Under the pieces are notes generated by a model. That model saw only the letters and a program-made list of their open reading frames with translations, made no database searches and was not told the origin of the DNA. From NCBI RefSeq assembly GCF_019972115.1, contig NZ_BPFJ01000002.1, positions 124,001 to 188,000 on the forward strand: DNA of 64,000 nucleotides. The letters run 5' to 3'. Below, piece by piece: positions 53,863-63,382 of the stretch; within the stretch, counting starts at the first letter, position 1, and each line of letters starts with the position of its first letter. The translations under genes and the position numbers were made by a program. This DNA comes from Sulfurovum sp. TSL6. GTDB lineage: Bacteria > Campylobacterota > Campylobacteria > Campylobacterales > Sulfurovaceae.

Positions 53863-54955
53863 TCATCAATTTATCCATCAGTTCTTTCACTGTGATGATC
53901 TCTGTAAGACGATACCCATTGGCACCCGTAAAAAAAAGTCCAGTCTCTTTGATCCCGTCATACGCATCCGTCAGTCTATCTGCAATACAATACCCTACAA
54001 TCTTCGCCTCTTCACCACGATGACATGGTGCAACACAGTTTGAGATACATGCTACTTTTGGTGCTGTTCCCTTTTCTATATCTTCATGAAGCTGTGTTCT
54101 TACACCACGGGCAGGGTACCCTACTGGCGATTTAAAGAGTTTGATATCCTCTTCTTTTGCATTAATAATAATATCTTTCATGACTTGACTTGCATCACAT
54201 TCCACTGTACCTATGAAACGTGTACCCATTTGTACGCCATCTGCACCCAGTTCCATCATTTTGACAATGTCATCATGATCCCATACACCACCAGCAGCGA
54301 TAATAGGCATAGAACCCCAGTTTTTAGCTTCCTCAACCACAGGAGGCAAGATCTTTTCTAACTGATTTTCAGGCATAAAGCACTCTTCATACTTAAAGCC
54401 CTGGTGTCCACCGCTAAGCGGTCCCTCAACAATGACAGCATCAGGAAGTCTATCATGTGTTTTTTTCCAACGACGACATAAAATACGCAATGCTTTGGCA
54501 GTAGAGACAATGGGGACCAAGGCTACATCAGGATAGTTCTTCGTTGCTTCAGGCATCGTGAGTGGCAAACCTGCACCAGTGATGATAATATTTGCCCCAG
54601 CCTTACATGCATCTTCTACCACACGGTTGTATTCACTTTGTGCATAGAGTACATTCGCGGCTAAAGGTTTATCCCCACAAATTTTTCTTGCATTTTCAAA
54701 TATTTTTTTAAGTGCTGGATAAGAGTAAAAGTTGATCGCATCAAGGGGTCTGTGCTCTTTACCTACCATCTCTTTATCATGAAGGAATTTTCTCTTTTTA
54801 TAAACACCCGTTCCTACAGCAGAGATGACACCCAGGCCACCCTCTTTTGAAACAGTACCGGCCAATTGATCCCATGATATACCAACACCCATACCACCTT
54901 GCACAATAGGTTTTTCAATGGTATATTTTCCAATTTTCAAAGATTTAAATGCCAC
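53846..54955 (-). CDS. fabX: FabX-type FMN/Fe-S decanoyl-ACP dehydrogenase-isomerase
   Basis: 369 residues, GTG start overlapping the tyrS stop (TAGTG). TIM-barrel of the nitronate monooxygenase/FabK group: IVQGGMGVGISWDQLAGTVSKEGGLGVISAVG, ANIIITGAGLPLTMPE, GPLSGGHQGF, and PIIAAGGVWDHDDIVKMMELGADGVQMGTRFIG. Unlike ordinary nitronate monooxygenases it has a Cys cluster, CISNCVAPCHRGEE then YC, fitting a [4Fe-4S] site. H. pylori HP0773 (FabX), which makes unsaturated fatty acids, has this combination and the same neighbours amiA and tyrS (recalled). The function is inferred from that match. Confidence 0.82.
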   Translation of the reverse strand: MAFKSLKIGKYTIEKPIVQGGMGVGISWDQLAGTVSKEGGLGVISAVGTGVYKKRKFLHDKEMVGKEHRPLDAINFYSYPALKKIFENARKICGDKPLAANVLYAQSEYNRVVEDACKAGANIIITGAGLPLTMPEATKNYPDVALVPIVSTAKALRILCRRWKKTHDRLPDAVIVEGPLSGGHQGFKYEECFMPENQLEKILPPVVEEAKNWGSMPIIAAGGVWDHDDIVKMMELGADGVQMGTRFIGTVECDASQVMKDIIINAKEEDIKLFKSPVGYPARGVRTQLHEDIEKGTAPKVACISNCVAPCHRGEEAKIVGYCIADRLTDAYDGIKETGLFFTGANGYRLTEIITVKELMDKLMNGEDK

Positions 54956-56154
54956 TATTTTACCTTCACTTTTGCAAATTTTCTTTTTCCTACTTGCAAG
55001 ATATACTCTCCTGCTGTAAGATTTAACTTCTCATCAGAGATTTTTTTCTGATCAATGCTCACTGCATTTTGCTTAATATCTCTTCTTGCTTGAGAAGTAG
55101 AAGGTTCAATACCTGCATCGACTAATGCCTTACATATCCAGATACCCTCTTCAACTTCTACTTCATTCATATCGGTTGGGAGTTGGTTCGATTTAAATAC
55201 ATTATCAAACTCTCCTTTGGCTAGTGTAGCTAACTCTTCATTATAAAACCTTGTAACCAGTTCAAGTGCCAGGTTTTCCTTCACTATTTTAGGGTGAAGT
55301 GTGCCCTTTTGAACATCCTCTTTCATGGTAGCGATATCATCAAGTGATTTTTCACTTAAAAGCTCATAATAACGCCACATTAATTCATCAGAAACTGAAA
55401 GTGTTTTGCCATAAATATCTTTAGGTTCTTCCGTGATACCTATGTAGTTGTTCAAAGACTTACTCATCTTCTGTACACCGTCCAATCCTTCCAAAATAGG
55501 CATCATCAGAACCGCTTGTTCTTTTCCTACATTGTATACACGCTGAAGATGTCTTCCCATCAAAAGATTGAATTTCTGATCTGTTCCGCCGATCTCAATA
55601 TCACTTTTGAGCTCCACAGAATCATAACCCTGAAGTAACGGGTATAAAAATTCTGAAATAGAAATACTCTGCTCGCTTTTAAAACGTTTTGTAAAATCAT
55701 CACGCTCAAGCATACGTGCTACACTAAAAGTGGTGGTTAAGGCAACCATCCCGGCAGCACCCAGGGCATTGAGCCAAGTGGAGTTGAACACCACTTCTGT
55801 CTTACTCTCATCAAGAATATTAAACACTTGTTCCTGATACGTTTTTGCATTTGCCATAATGGTATCGTTATCAAGTACTTTTCTTGTTTCACTCTTACCG
55901 GTAGGATCACCTATCGTTGCAGTAAAGTCACCGATAAGAAGTTGTACCCTTCCACCGTGGTTTTGAAATACCCTAAGCTTTTGAAGAAGTACAGTGTGCC
56001 CCAGGTGCAGATCTGCACCTGTTGGATCAAATCCTGCCTTTACTGTATACGTACTGCCATCATCATAATATTTTGAAACCAATTTCTCAATACGTTCCAT
56101 ATCTATAACTTCTGCAGTACCTCTACTGATCTCTTCTAATGCTTTTTGTACCAT
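54955..56154 (-). CDS. tyrS: Tyrosine-tRNA ligase
   Basis: 399 residues, the TyrRS group with a C-terminal S4 domain. Class I motifs: ADLHLGHTVLL (HIGH-type) and KMSKS in GVQKMSKSLNNYIG; FDPTGADLHLG contacts the substrate. S4 domain: SQARRDIKQNAVSID. Charges tRNA-Tyr. Sits between spoT and fabX on the same strand, 17 bases from spoT. Confidence 0.97.
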   Translation of the reverse strand: MVQKALEEISRGTAEVIDMERIEKLVSKYYDDGSTYTVKAGFDPTGADLHLGHTVLLQKLRVFQNHGGRVQLLIGDFTATIGDPTGKSETRKVLDNDTIMANAKTYQEQVFNILDESKTEVVFNSTWLNALGAAGMVALTTTFSVARMLERDDFTKRFKSEQSISISEFLYPLLQGYDSVELKSDIEIGGTDQKFNLLMGRHLQRVYNVGKEQAVLMMPILEGLDGVQKMSKSLNNYIGITEEPKDIYGKTLSVSDELMWRYYELLSEKSLDDIATMKEDVQKGTLHPKIVKENLALELVTRFYNEELATLAKGEFDNVFKSNQLPTDMNEVEVEEGIWICKALVDAGIEPSTSQARRDIKQNAVSIDQKKISDEKLNLTAGEYILQVGKRKFAKVKVK

Positions 56155-56171
56155 TTTTACTTACCCTCTGT

Positions 56172-58325
56172 TTATTTATTATATGCGTCATCTAAACTAA
56201 TGATCTCTATCAGTTTAAATTGTTGCGAAATTTTTTCTGCAAGAATCTGCCTTTTAGGCTCATTGCTCTCAACTTCTATCTGACAGAATTCTGCCTGTTC
56301 TGAATTTCTAATGCCTAACTCTATACTCAAAATATTGAGATTCAGATCAGAAAGTTTTGACAGTAGATCTGCCAAAATACCTTTTCTGTTTTGAAGACTT
56401 ATAGTAAGTCTGTATCTAGAGAGTTTGGAACCACTCCAACTCACATAGACCATCTCTTGCCCCTCTAAGATTTTTTCGTAGGCTTTCTTGCATAATTTGT
56501 GGTGTATAATAGCTTTACTACCCTTATAAAATGCAACGATCTGGTCTCCAACTTTAGGATGGCAGCAATAATCAAACTCTACACCGTCTATAGGCTTGTT
56601 CGTAAAGAATCTAAAGTGATCTAACTCTTTGATATATGGTTTTTTATACCCTTTTTTAAGCAATTCCCAAAAGCGCACTACTTTGGTACCCATGTAATCC
56701 GCTACTTTATGTATGGTCTCTTTATAATAATCAAGTTGAACCGGTAATTTATAGATCGAATCATTATGGTCTATACTTTCTAAAAGGTCTTTCATGGCAC
56801 TACTTTCTTGGGAAAACAAGGTTCCCAAAATATTGTATGCACTTAAGGTATCTGACTCTTTTATTCTGGCCCTGCATGAGCTTCTTATCCCCTCTTTTGC
56901 TCTGGATGTTTTTACCGTGTCCAGCCATGAACAGTGAAGATGCGGTTTATTATCTTTAAGGATCTTCACAATGTCCCCATTTTTTAAAATGGTCAAAAGT
57001 GATGCCTTCTGTTTGTTCACCAAAGCTTCTGAAGCGTTTGCACCGACTTCAGAGTGAACTGCATAGGCAAAATCCAGTGCGACTGAACCCTTAGGTAACG
57101 TAAAATAATCTCCTATAGGTGAGAACACGGTAATATCTTCGGAGAAAAGATCTTGCTTTGCCAACTCATAGAACTCTTCTATGGATTCATTTTGATAATG
57201 TAAACTCTCCAACCATGCCAGATTTACATTACTGTCTCCATCTTTATATTTCCAGTGTGCAGCGACACCATACTCTGCAAGTCTATGCATCTCTAAAGTC
57301 CGTATCTGCGCTTCCACGATCCCTTCTTCAGAAAACAATGTGGTGTGAATGGTCTTATATCCATTTTCTTTCGGTACAGCTATATAATCTTTAAACCTGG
57401 ATATAAGAGGCGTAAAATTCAAATGTACAAGTCCTAGGACCTTGTAACAGTCTATCGGTTCTTTCACAATAATACGGACCGCCAGTAGATCAAGTACTTC
57501 TTCTATACTCACACCTTTACGGTGCATCTTTAAATAGATAGAATAATAATGTTTGACCCTTCCGATAATCTCAAAATCATCTTCATCAAACCCGTCTTTT
57601 ACCATCGTATCTTTCACATTTTGAATAAAGGCATTGAGTTTAAACTTCAAATTTTGTGCATTAGACCTCATATACGTATCTATGCTTTTATAATCTTCAG
57701 GGTAGATATAACGGAAACTCAAATCTTCCAAATGATTTTTAAGTCTGGAGATACCCAGTCTATGCGCAATAGGTGCATAAACTACGAGCGTTTCTTCAGC
57801 AATACGTTTTTGTTTTTCAACGCTCAATGCATCCAGTGTGAGCATGTTATGCAATCTGTCACAAAGCTTAATGACAAGGACACGTACATCTTTGATAGAA
57901 GCGACAAGCATTTTTCTGAAACTAAGTGCAGAGTTGATCAGTCTTTCATCAGAGCCTGAAGGGATCAACTCTTCATCACGAATTTCAACGATCTTAGTGA
58001 GTCCCTCAACCATATGTGCCACATCATACCCAAATTCACGTTCTAACTCTTCAATCGTAGCACTTGTATCTTCTACTACATCGTGTAAAAGAGCAGCCTG
58101 TACCATCATTTCATCATTAGATATCTTCGCAGTGATCGCTGCGACTAAGATAGGATGAACGATATAAGGCTCTCCGCTTTTACGTATTTGTCCTTTATGT
58201 GCTTCGTGTGAAAGTTCGAGTGCTTTAGTGGTTGCAGGTAGGGGGGATGGGAGCTGTTCCCAAAGAAGGGCACTTGCCCCTTCTATAGTATCTATATTTT
58301 TAGCTTTATCTAGAAAAGCATCCAA
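56172..58325 (-). CDS. spoT: Bifunctional (p)ppGpp synthetase/hydrolase
   Basis: 717 residues. N-terminal HD hydrolase (GQIRKSGEPYIVHP, LLHDVVEDT), synthetase domain with RFKDYIAVPKENGYKTIHTT (RFKD is the bifunctional type), TGS domain (DITVFSPIGDYFTLPKGSVALDFAYAVH) and a C-terminal ACT domain. It both makes and destroys the alarmone that drives the stringent response. The only start after the rpoZ stop is a TTG at 58325 (Shine-Dalgarno inside the rpoZ end), so translation is probably coupled to rpoZ and weak. Probably the sole long RSH enzyme, as in related species. Confidence 0.96.
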   Translation of the reverse strand: MDAFLDKAKNIDTIEGASALLWEQLPSPLPATTKALELSHEAHKGQIRKSGEPYIVHPILVAAITAKISNDEMMVQAALLHDVVEDTSATIEELEREFGYDVAHMVEGLTKIVEIRDEELIPSGSDERLINSALSFRKMLVASIKDVRVLVIKLCDRLHNMLTLDALSVEKQKRIAEETLVVYAPIAHRLGISRLKNHLEDLSFRYIYPEDYKSIDTYMRSNAQNLKFKLNAFIQNVKDTMVKDGFDEDDFEIIGRVKHYYSIYLKMHRKGVSIEEVLDLLAVRIIVKEPIDCYKVLGLVHLNFTPLISRFKDYIAVPKENGYKTIHTTLFSEEGIVEAQIRTLEMHRLAEYGVAAHWKYKDGDSNVNLAWLESLHYQNESIEEFYELAKQDLFSEDITVFSPIGDYFTLPKGSVALDFAYAVHSEVGANASEALVNKQKASLLTILKNGDIVKILKDNKPHLHCSWLDTVKTSRAKEGIRSSCRARIKESDTLSAYNILGTLFSQESSAMKDLLESIDHNDSIYKLPVQLDYYKETIHKVADYMGTKVVRFWELLKKGYKKPYIKELDHFRFFTNKPIDGVEFDYCCHPKVGDQIVAFYKGSKAIIHHKLCKKAYEKILEGQEMVYVSWSGSKLSRYRLTISLQNRKGILADLLSKLSDLNLNILSIELGIRNSEQAEFCQIEVESNEPKRQILAEKISQQFKLIEIISLDDAYNK

Positions 58326-58331
58326 AGGAGT

Positions 58332-58538
58332 TTAACCTTCTAGGCTTACAGTGATTTTACCTTCAGCTATTTCTTGAAGTGCAATATCTGCATATTTCAT
58401 GCTTGATGTATCGATATCTAAGAGTACTTCAGCACCGTTAGCGATAGCTTCTGCTCTTTTTCCCACTGCATTTGCAAGAAGGTATTTATCAAAATCGACC
58501 TTTTCAAGTGCTTTTGCTGTTAATTGTTCTGTTCTCAT
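58332..58538 (-). CDS. rpoZ: RNA polymerase omega subunit
   Basis: 68 residues, the usual small size. [37 protein letters not shown] matches the conserved omega core. It stabilises RNA polymerase and forms part of a ppGpp site. It precedes spoT by six bases, the widely conserved rpoZ-spoT pair. Confidence 0.94.
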   Translation of the reverse strand: MRTEQLTAKALEKVDFDKYLLANAVGKRAEAIANGAEVLLDIDTSSMKYADIALQEIAEGKITVSLEG

Positions 58539-58563
58539 ATTATTTCCTTTATTATTTCATTCT

Positions 58564-59325
<762 letters not shown>

Positions 59326-59341
59326 TTAAACTCTCCAATGC

Positions 59342-60712
59342 CTATATGGTTATCAGCCTCAAGGGGTTTATATGCTTAGAGTCTTTTGTTGCTTGAAAAA
59401 TGAGTTTTTCATTGACTTTTCCTACCACATATCCTTTTTGTATCTTTGCACCGACATGTATGGTAGGCGCAATTTTAGAAAGTCCTGCATAGACTGTATG
59501 TATCTTACTGCTATGAGAAACAACCACGACATTGCCCAGCATGCTGCTTTTCCCGGCAAACACCACTTTCCCGTTCAATATATTTTTGACTTTTGAGTTT
59601 GGTACAGGCGACTTGAGCGTGATAGACTCATTAAAGATCTTGATCTTGTAAATAGGATCTACATAAGTACCAAACTTTTTGATAAGCCTTGCTCCTGCTG
59701 GTAATGGAGATATGGTTTTTCCACCTCTGTAGGCATAGGTTTTAGACTTTTGATAAGAAGAGTTGACCTGTCGTACTTTTTCACTCTCTTTATACACTTT
59801 TTGTTTCGCTTTCTTCGCTTCAGATGCAGCTAAACGTGCTTTTTTTCTCTCTAGTTCTGTTTTTGCTTCTCTTAACTCTTCTTGTGCCTTTCTTTCCTTT
59901 GCACGCGCCAATGCTTTTGCTTCACGTATCTCTCTTTGTCTCTCTTTTTCAAGACGCATCGCTTCTTTCTCAGCTTCAGCTCTCTTACGTGCTTCATTGA
60001 CTTCTTTTGTATGTAGGATATTTAGTTTTGCCAGTGTAGACCGAAGAGAGTTCTGTTTGTCCACTATCTTTGCAAGTTTTGTATTGTATTTTTCCTCATC
60101 CGAAGCAAGCTTTTTACGTAACTTTTCTTTTGCTGCCTTTTTTTGCGCATACTCCTCCCTTTTTTCAACAATACGCCCGATCTCATTTTTTGTTTTATTG
60201 CGTAAATAGACTTTGTCCTCTTTCTGCTTTTTAAGCTTTTCTATATCGGTCTTGAGGGCAGCTAACATTTTGGCATTATGGTTTTTATATGCAATATATA
60301 CTTCATGTGAAAGTATAGATTTTTGCGTGGGTTCATGTGATTTTTCCATAGCAAAAACGATAGAAAATTGTTCAGAAAGCAAAGAGATGAACGCTTGATG
60401 TTTTTCTTCTAATGCCTGACTTGTACTCGCTAACTCTTTTTCTGATTTAATGAGTTCGGTTTTTAACACTGCATACTTTTTTTCTGATTTTTTTTGATCT
60501 ATCTCAAGTTCACCTATTTTCTTTTCAAGATCGACAATATCTTTTTCTGCAGCTTGTATCTCCTTAGCAATTTTGTTGATCTGTCTGCTTGTCTTTTTTT
60601 TAGCAGCCGATGTTGCAGAGAGTTTTTCTTTAGACTTTGCGATCTTCGTAGTCGTTGATGCACTATAAAGCAATCCTATAGCTACAAAACAGATCAGAAT
60701 CAAGGATCTCAC
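59342..60712 (-). CDS. EnvC-like protein with degenerate M23/LytM domain
   Basis: 456 residues. Signal peptide MRSLILICFVAIGLLYSAS, then long Lys/Glu/Ala-rich coiled coils (about 25-320), then a LytM-like domain (350-456). In that domain the zinc residues are gone: the usual HxxxD position reads FNESI, and the HxH motif is replaced by LIFQAT. Like E. coli EnvC it should not cut peptidoglycan but activate amidases. The gene overlaps ftsX by four bases (ATGA), matching the FtsEX-EnvC system. Periplasmic. Confidence 0.87.
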   Translation of the reverse strand: MRSLILICFVAIGLLYSASTTTKIAKSKEKLSATSAAKKKTSRQINKIAKEIQAAEKDIVDLEKKIGELEIDQKKSEKKYAVLKTELIKSEKELASTSQALEEKHQAFISLLSEQFSIVFAMEKSHEPTQKSILSHEVYIAYKNHNAKMLAALKTDIEKLKKQKEDKVYLRNKTKNEIGRIVEKREEYAQKKAAKEKLRKKLASDEEKYNTKLAKIVDKQNSLRSTLAKLNILHTKEVNEARKRAEAEKEAMRLEKERQREIREAKALARAKERKAQEELREAKTELERKKARLAASEAKKAKQKVYKESEKVRQVNSSYQKSKTYAYRGGKTISPLPAGARLIKKFGTYVDPIYKIKIFNESITLKSPVPNSKVKNILNGKVVFAGKSSMLGNVVVVSHSSKIHTVYAGLSKIAPTIHVGAKIQKGYVVGKVNEKLIFQATKDSKHINPLRLITI

Positions 60713-61524
60713 TCCTGTACTCCCTTACTGCTAAATACAACCGTATACACAGCAATAATAACGATCAATATGGAAGAACCTAACAAAATACCGATATCAC
60801 TAACCTTAAAAAGTGCTTCCTGGTTTTGCACCATGATGTCTATACCGCTTTGCACAGCCCAGTAAAACTTGGTATAAAAGAAGATCCCGGAGACCAATAG
60901 GGTCGAAAATATTGCATCTATGAAAGCCACTTTGAAAAGTATACCCGAACGAAGCATCAAAGGTGCACCAAATATCTCCATGACCTGCATACGCTCTTTA
61001 TGTGCATATTTCCAGATCTCCATCTGTTTGATAATCAAAAACAGGCTCACCACAGCCATAAAAGCAATAAATACTTTCAATATAAACTTAATAAATGAGA
61101 AAAGTCTATAATTGGACTGATAACTGCTGCCAAATGTCTCAATTTGTTTAATATTAGCATCCGCTTCAAGATCTTTTTTGATCTTTTCCAAGCCTGAAGT
61201 ATGAAGATACGAATCTAAACCAAGATTATAAAAATAAGGAAGCGCGGCCAATATCTCTTTGCTGCTACTTTGACTGATCCCTTTTGCCACTTCGGAAACG
61301 ATGCTCTCACGTTTGATCTTTTCTGCTGTGCTGATATGATCATTCAATGATTGAAAAGCAGAGAGCTCCATAGGCTTTTTTGTCACAGCAAGCATAAAAT
61401 AGCCCTCTTTGAGCCCTTTTTCATACGTGTCTGTTGTACGTTCAAATACCAGATAAAACTCAATACCCAATAAAATTGCCATAAGCGGTAAAATAAACAT
61501 AAGATGGTTTTTAATGAACTTCAT
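60709..61524 (-). CDS. ftsX: Cell-division permease FtsX
   Basis: 271 residues from the ATG at 61524 (AAGGG upstream; a GTG two codons earlier sits on that site). Four membrane helices: one near the N-terminus (MFILPLMAILLGIEFYLVF), a periplasmic domain of about 110 residues, then three C-terminal helices, as in FtsX. With FtsE it forms an ABC-type machine that controls periplasmic peptidoglycan hydrolases. It overlaps ftsE by 14 bases and EnvC-like by four. Confidence 0.92.
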   Translation of the reverse strand: MKFIKNHLMFILPLMAILLGIEFYLVFERTTDTYEKGLKEGYFMLAVTKKPMELSAFQSLNDHISTAEKIKRESIVSEVAKGISQSSSKEILAALPYFYNLGLDSYLHTSGLEKIKKDLEADANIKQIETFGSSYQSNYRLFSFIKFILKVFIAFMAVVSLFLIIKQMEIWKYAHKERMQVMEIFGAPLMLRSGILFKVAFIDAIFSTLLVSGIFFYTKFYWAVQSGIDIMVQNQEALFKVSDIGILLGSSILIVIIAVYTVVFSSKGVQE

Positions 61525-62185
61525 ACACACCCTTGCTCTCTATAATAAAATGTCTGTAAGGTAAAGAGAAGATCGTTGGAATTTTGTGTGTTACGACCAA
61601 CACTGTTGTATCGAGTTGCTGGCATGCATTTTCCATCAAATCCCAGATCACATTGGATGAATAATCATCAAGGTTACCCGTAGGTTCATCTGCCAATATC
61701 ACCACTGGATTTTTAGCCAATGCTCTTGCAACACCCACACGCTGCTGTTCTCCACCACTTAATTCCAAGGGATACTTGTCTGCATGCTCCGGGAGTTTTA
61801 CATGTTTAAGAAGTCTTCGTGCCTGAGTATCCTGTATCTCGCTATCGTATCCTGCTATCATTAACGGTAAAACAACATTTTTTTTCACCGTCCATTCATT
61901 CACAAGTTTATAATCCTGGAAAATGATACCCATATGGGTTCTAAGTTCTTGAAGTTTACGTTGACTTACATGTGCCAGATCAAGTCCACCCACAACAAGG
62001 TTGCCTTCACTCGGTCTTAACTTTCCGTACAATGCTTTAAGCAGTGTAGATTTACCTGAACCACTCGGTCCGGTAATAAAGACAAACTCACCCTTTTTAA
62101 TGCTGAAATTGGCATCTTTAATGACTTCTTTCCCTGCATTACCATAGGTAAGGGTAAGATGTGAAGCGTGGATCACATTAGACAT
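61511..62185 (-). CDS. ftsE: Cell-division ATP-binding protein FtsE
   Basis: 224 residues. P-loop [11 protein letters not shown]-loop FQDYKLV, signature [15 protein letters not shown], Walker [13 protein letters not shown] and H-loop VVTHK. Powers FtsX at the inner membrane. It begins three bases after trmB and is coupled to ftsX; the FtsE-FtsX-EnvC order is complete here. Confidence 0.96.
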   Translation of the reverse strand: MSNVIHASHLTLTYGNAGKEVIKDANFSIKKGEFVFITGPSGSGKSTLLKALYGKLRPSEGNLVVGGLDLAHVSQRKLQELRTHMGIIFQDYKLVNEWTVKKNVVLPLMIAGYDSEIQDTQARRLLKHVKLPEHADKYPLELSGGEQQRVGVARALAKNPVVILADEPTGNLDDYSSNVIWDLMENACQQLDTTVLVVTHKIPTIFSLPYRHFIIESKGVYEVH

Positions 62186-62188
62186 GTT

Positions 62189-63373
62189 CTACTCCCCTTT
62201 ACCGAGCATCATCTGCTCAGCTAGTTTTTGATGTGCTTGAAAGTTGACTGTCGTCTTCACAGGCGGAGAGACAAAATATCTACAACTCTCTTTTTCTAAT
62301 AAAATATATTTATGTTCCGGTCTATCAAAACTTCCAAAAGCACATTTTATAAGTATGCTCTCTTCAGATATTTTATACACCCGTTCAAAGTGTATAAAAT
62401 ACCCTTCAAAAACCAATGCTTTTTTCGGTAAACGCTCTTCTATGCGTGGTGTATATTTTACATCATTAAAATTAAAATCTACAGTCAATAATCTAGGTGC
62501 AGATTCCTGCGTACATTTGACATACACATCATAGATATCTTTTTCCTGTCTAAGCCATCTTGCTTCATACTTACTTGTTACATCCAAGGCTTCATTTTTA
62601 CGTACTTCTACTTCAACCTTAGGTACAGAAAAGAAAGTTTCCAACGCATACCAAAAGTATTTGTCACTGTCTGTACGAAGCTCCAAACGTCCGCCTTTTC
62701 TTAAGACTCTCATAGACTCATCTAAAAAACTGGGGCTGATCACCCTTCTGTGAGGTTTCTTGTCCCAAGGTACAGGGAAATGCACAAAGATCTGTTCACA
62801 GACATTTGAAGGTAACATTTCCAAGAAGAGTCTTGCATCGTAATTCACGACCCAGATATTGTCAAGCTCTTGAAGTTCTATCTGCTTGAGGACCTGTTGT
62901 GCAGAAGGTGTATGGATCTCTAACCCTATAAAAAGCGTATCAGGGTTCTTTTTTGCCTGATGAAGCAAATGTCTTCCACTCCCAAATCCTACCTCAACAG
63001 AGATCTTCTCTTTAGGATAGGTGATATGTTCAAAATCTTCTATCTTTTTAAAGTGTTCTGATGAGAGTGGACTTTTTGTATTTGATATAGCGATATTTGA
63101 AGAGAGTACCTCCAGGTTCAACTCTTTTGAAACACTCTCCAATGCTACTTTAAGCAGATTCACTTTAAGAGGTCTGGTCACTTTGTCATATTTGAGTAAG
63201 TAAGCATTTTCATCCGGTTTAAGTTGAAGTAAAAATTCTTCTCCTTCATGTTCAATACCAATGAGCATATCATTACGGTTCATTGCAGCGGCGCAAAAAG
63301 TCATCATAGGACTTCTTTTGATCTGTTGTTCTATTATGGACGTATCAAAGGGGGTAACTTTTAAGTGTGGCAT
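62189..63373 (-). CDS. trmB: tRNA (guanine-N7)-methyltransferase, long form
   Basis: 394 residues, against about 240 in E. coli. The Trm8/TrmB methyltransferase core lies near 125-290: VEVGFGSGRHLL, IGLEIHTPSAQQVL, FVHFPVPWDKKPHRRV and RLELRTDSDKYF. An N-terminal domain of about 120 residues and a C-terminal domain of about 100 flank it, as in Campylobacter TrmB (recalled). It makes m7G46 in tRNA. It lies between the flpA-like gene and ftsE, the same order as in C. jejuni. Confidence 0.93.
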   Translation of the reverse strand: MPHLKVTPFDTSIIEQQIKRSPMMTFCAAAMNRNDMLIGIEHEGEEFLLQLKPDENAYLLKYDKVTRPLKVNLLKVALESVSKELNLEVLSSNIAISNTKSPLSSEHFKKIEDFEHITYPKEKISVEVGFGSGRHLLHQAKKNPDTLFIGLEIHTPSAQQVLKQIELQELDNIWVVNYDARLFLEMLPSNVCEQIFVHFPVPWDKKPHRRVISPSFLDESMRVLRKGGRLELRTDSDKYFWYALETFFSVPKVEVEVRKNEALDVTSKYEARWLRQEKDIYDVYVKCTQESAPRLLTVDFNFNDVKYTPRIEERLPKKALVFEGYFIHFERVYKISEESILIKCAFGSFDRPEHKYILLEKESCRYFVSPPVKTTVNFQAHQKLAEQMMLGKGE

Positions 63374-63382
63374 TGTTCCTGC

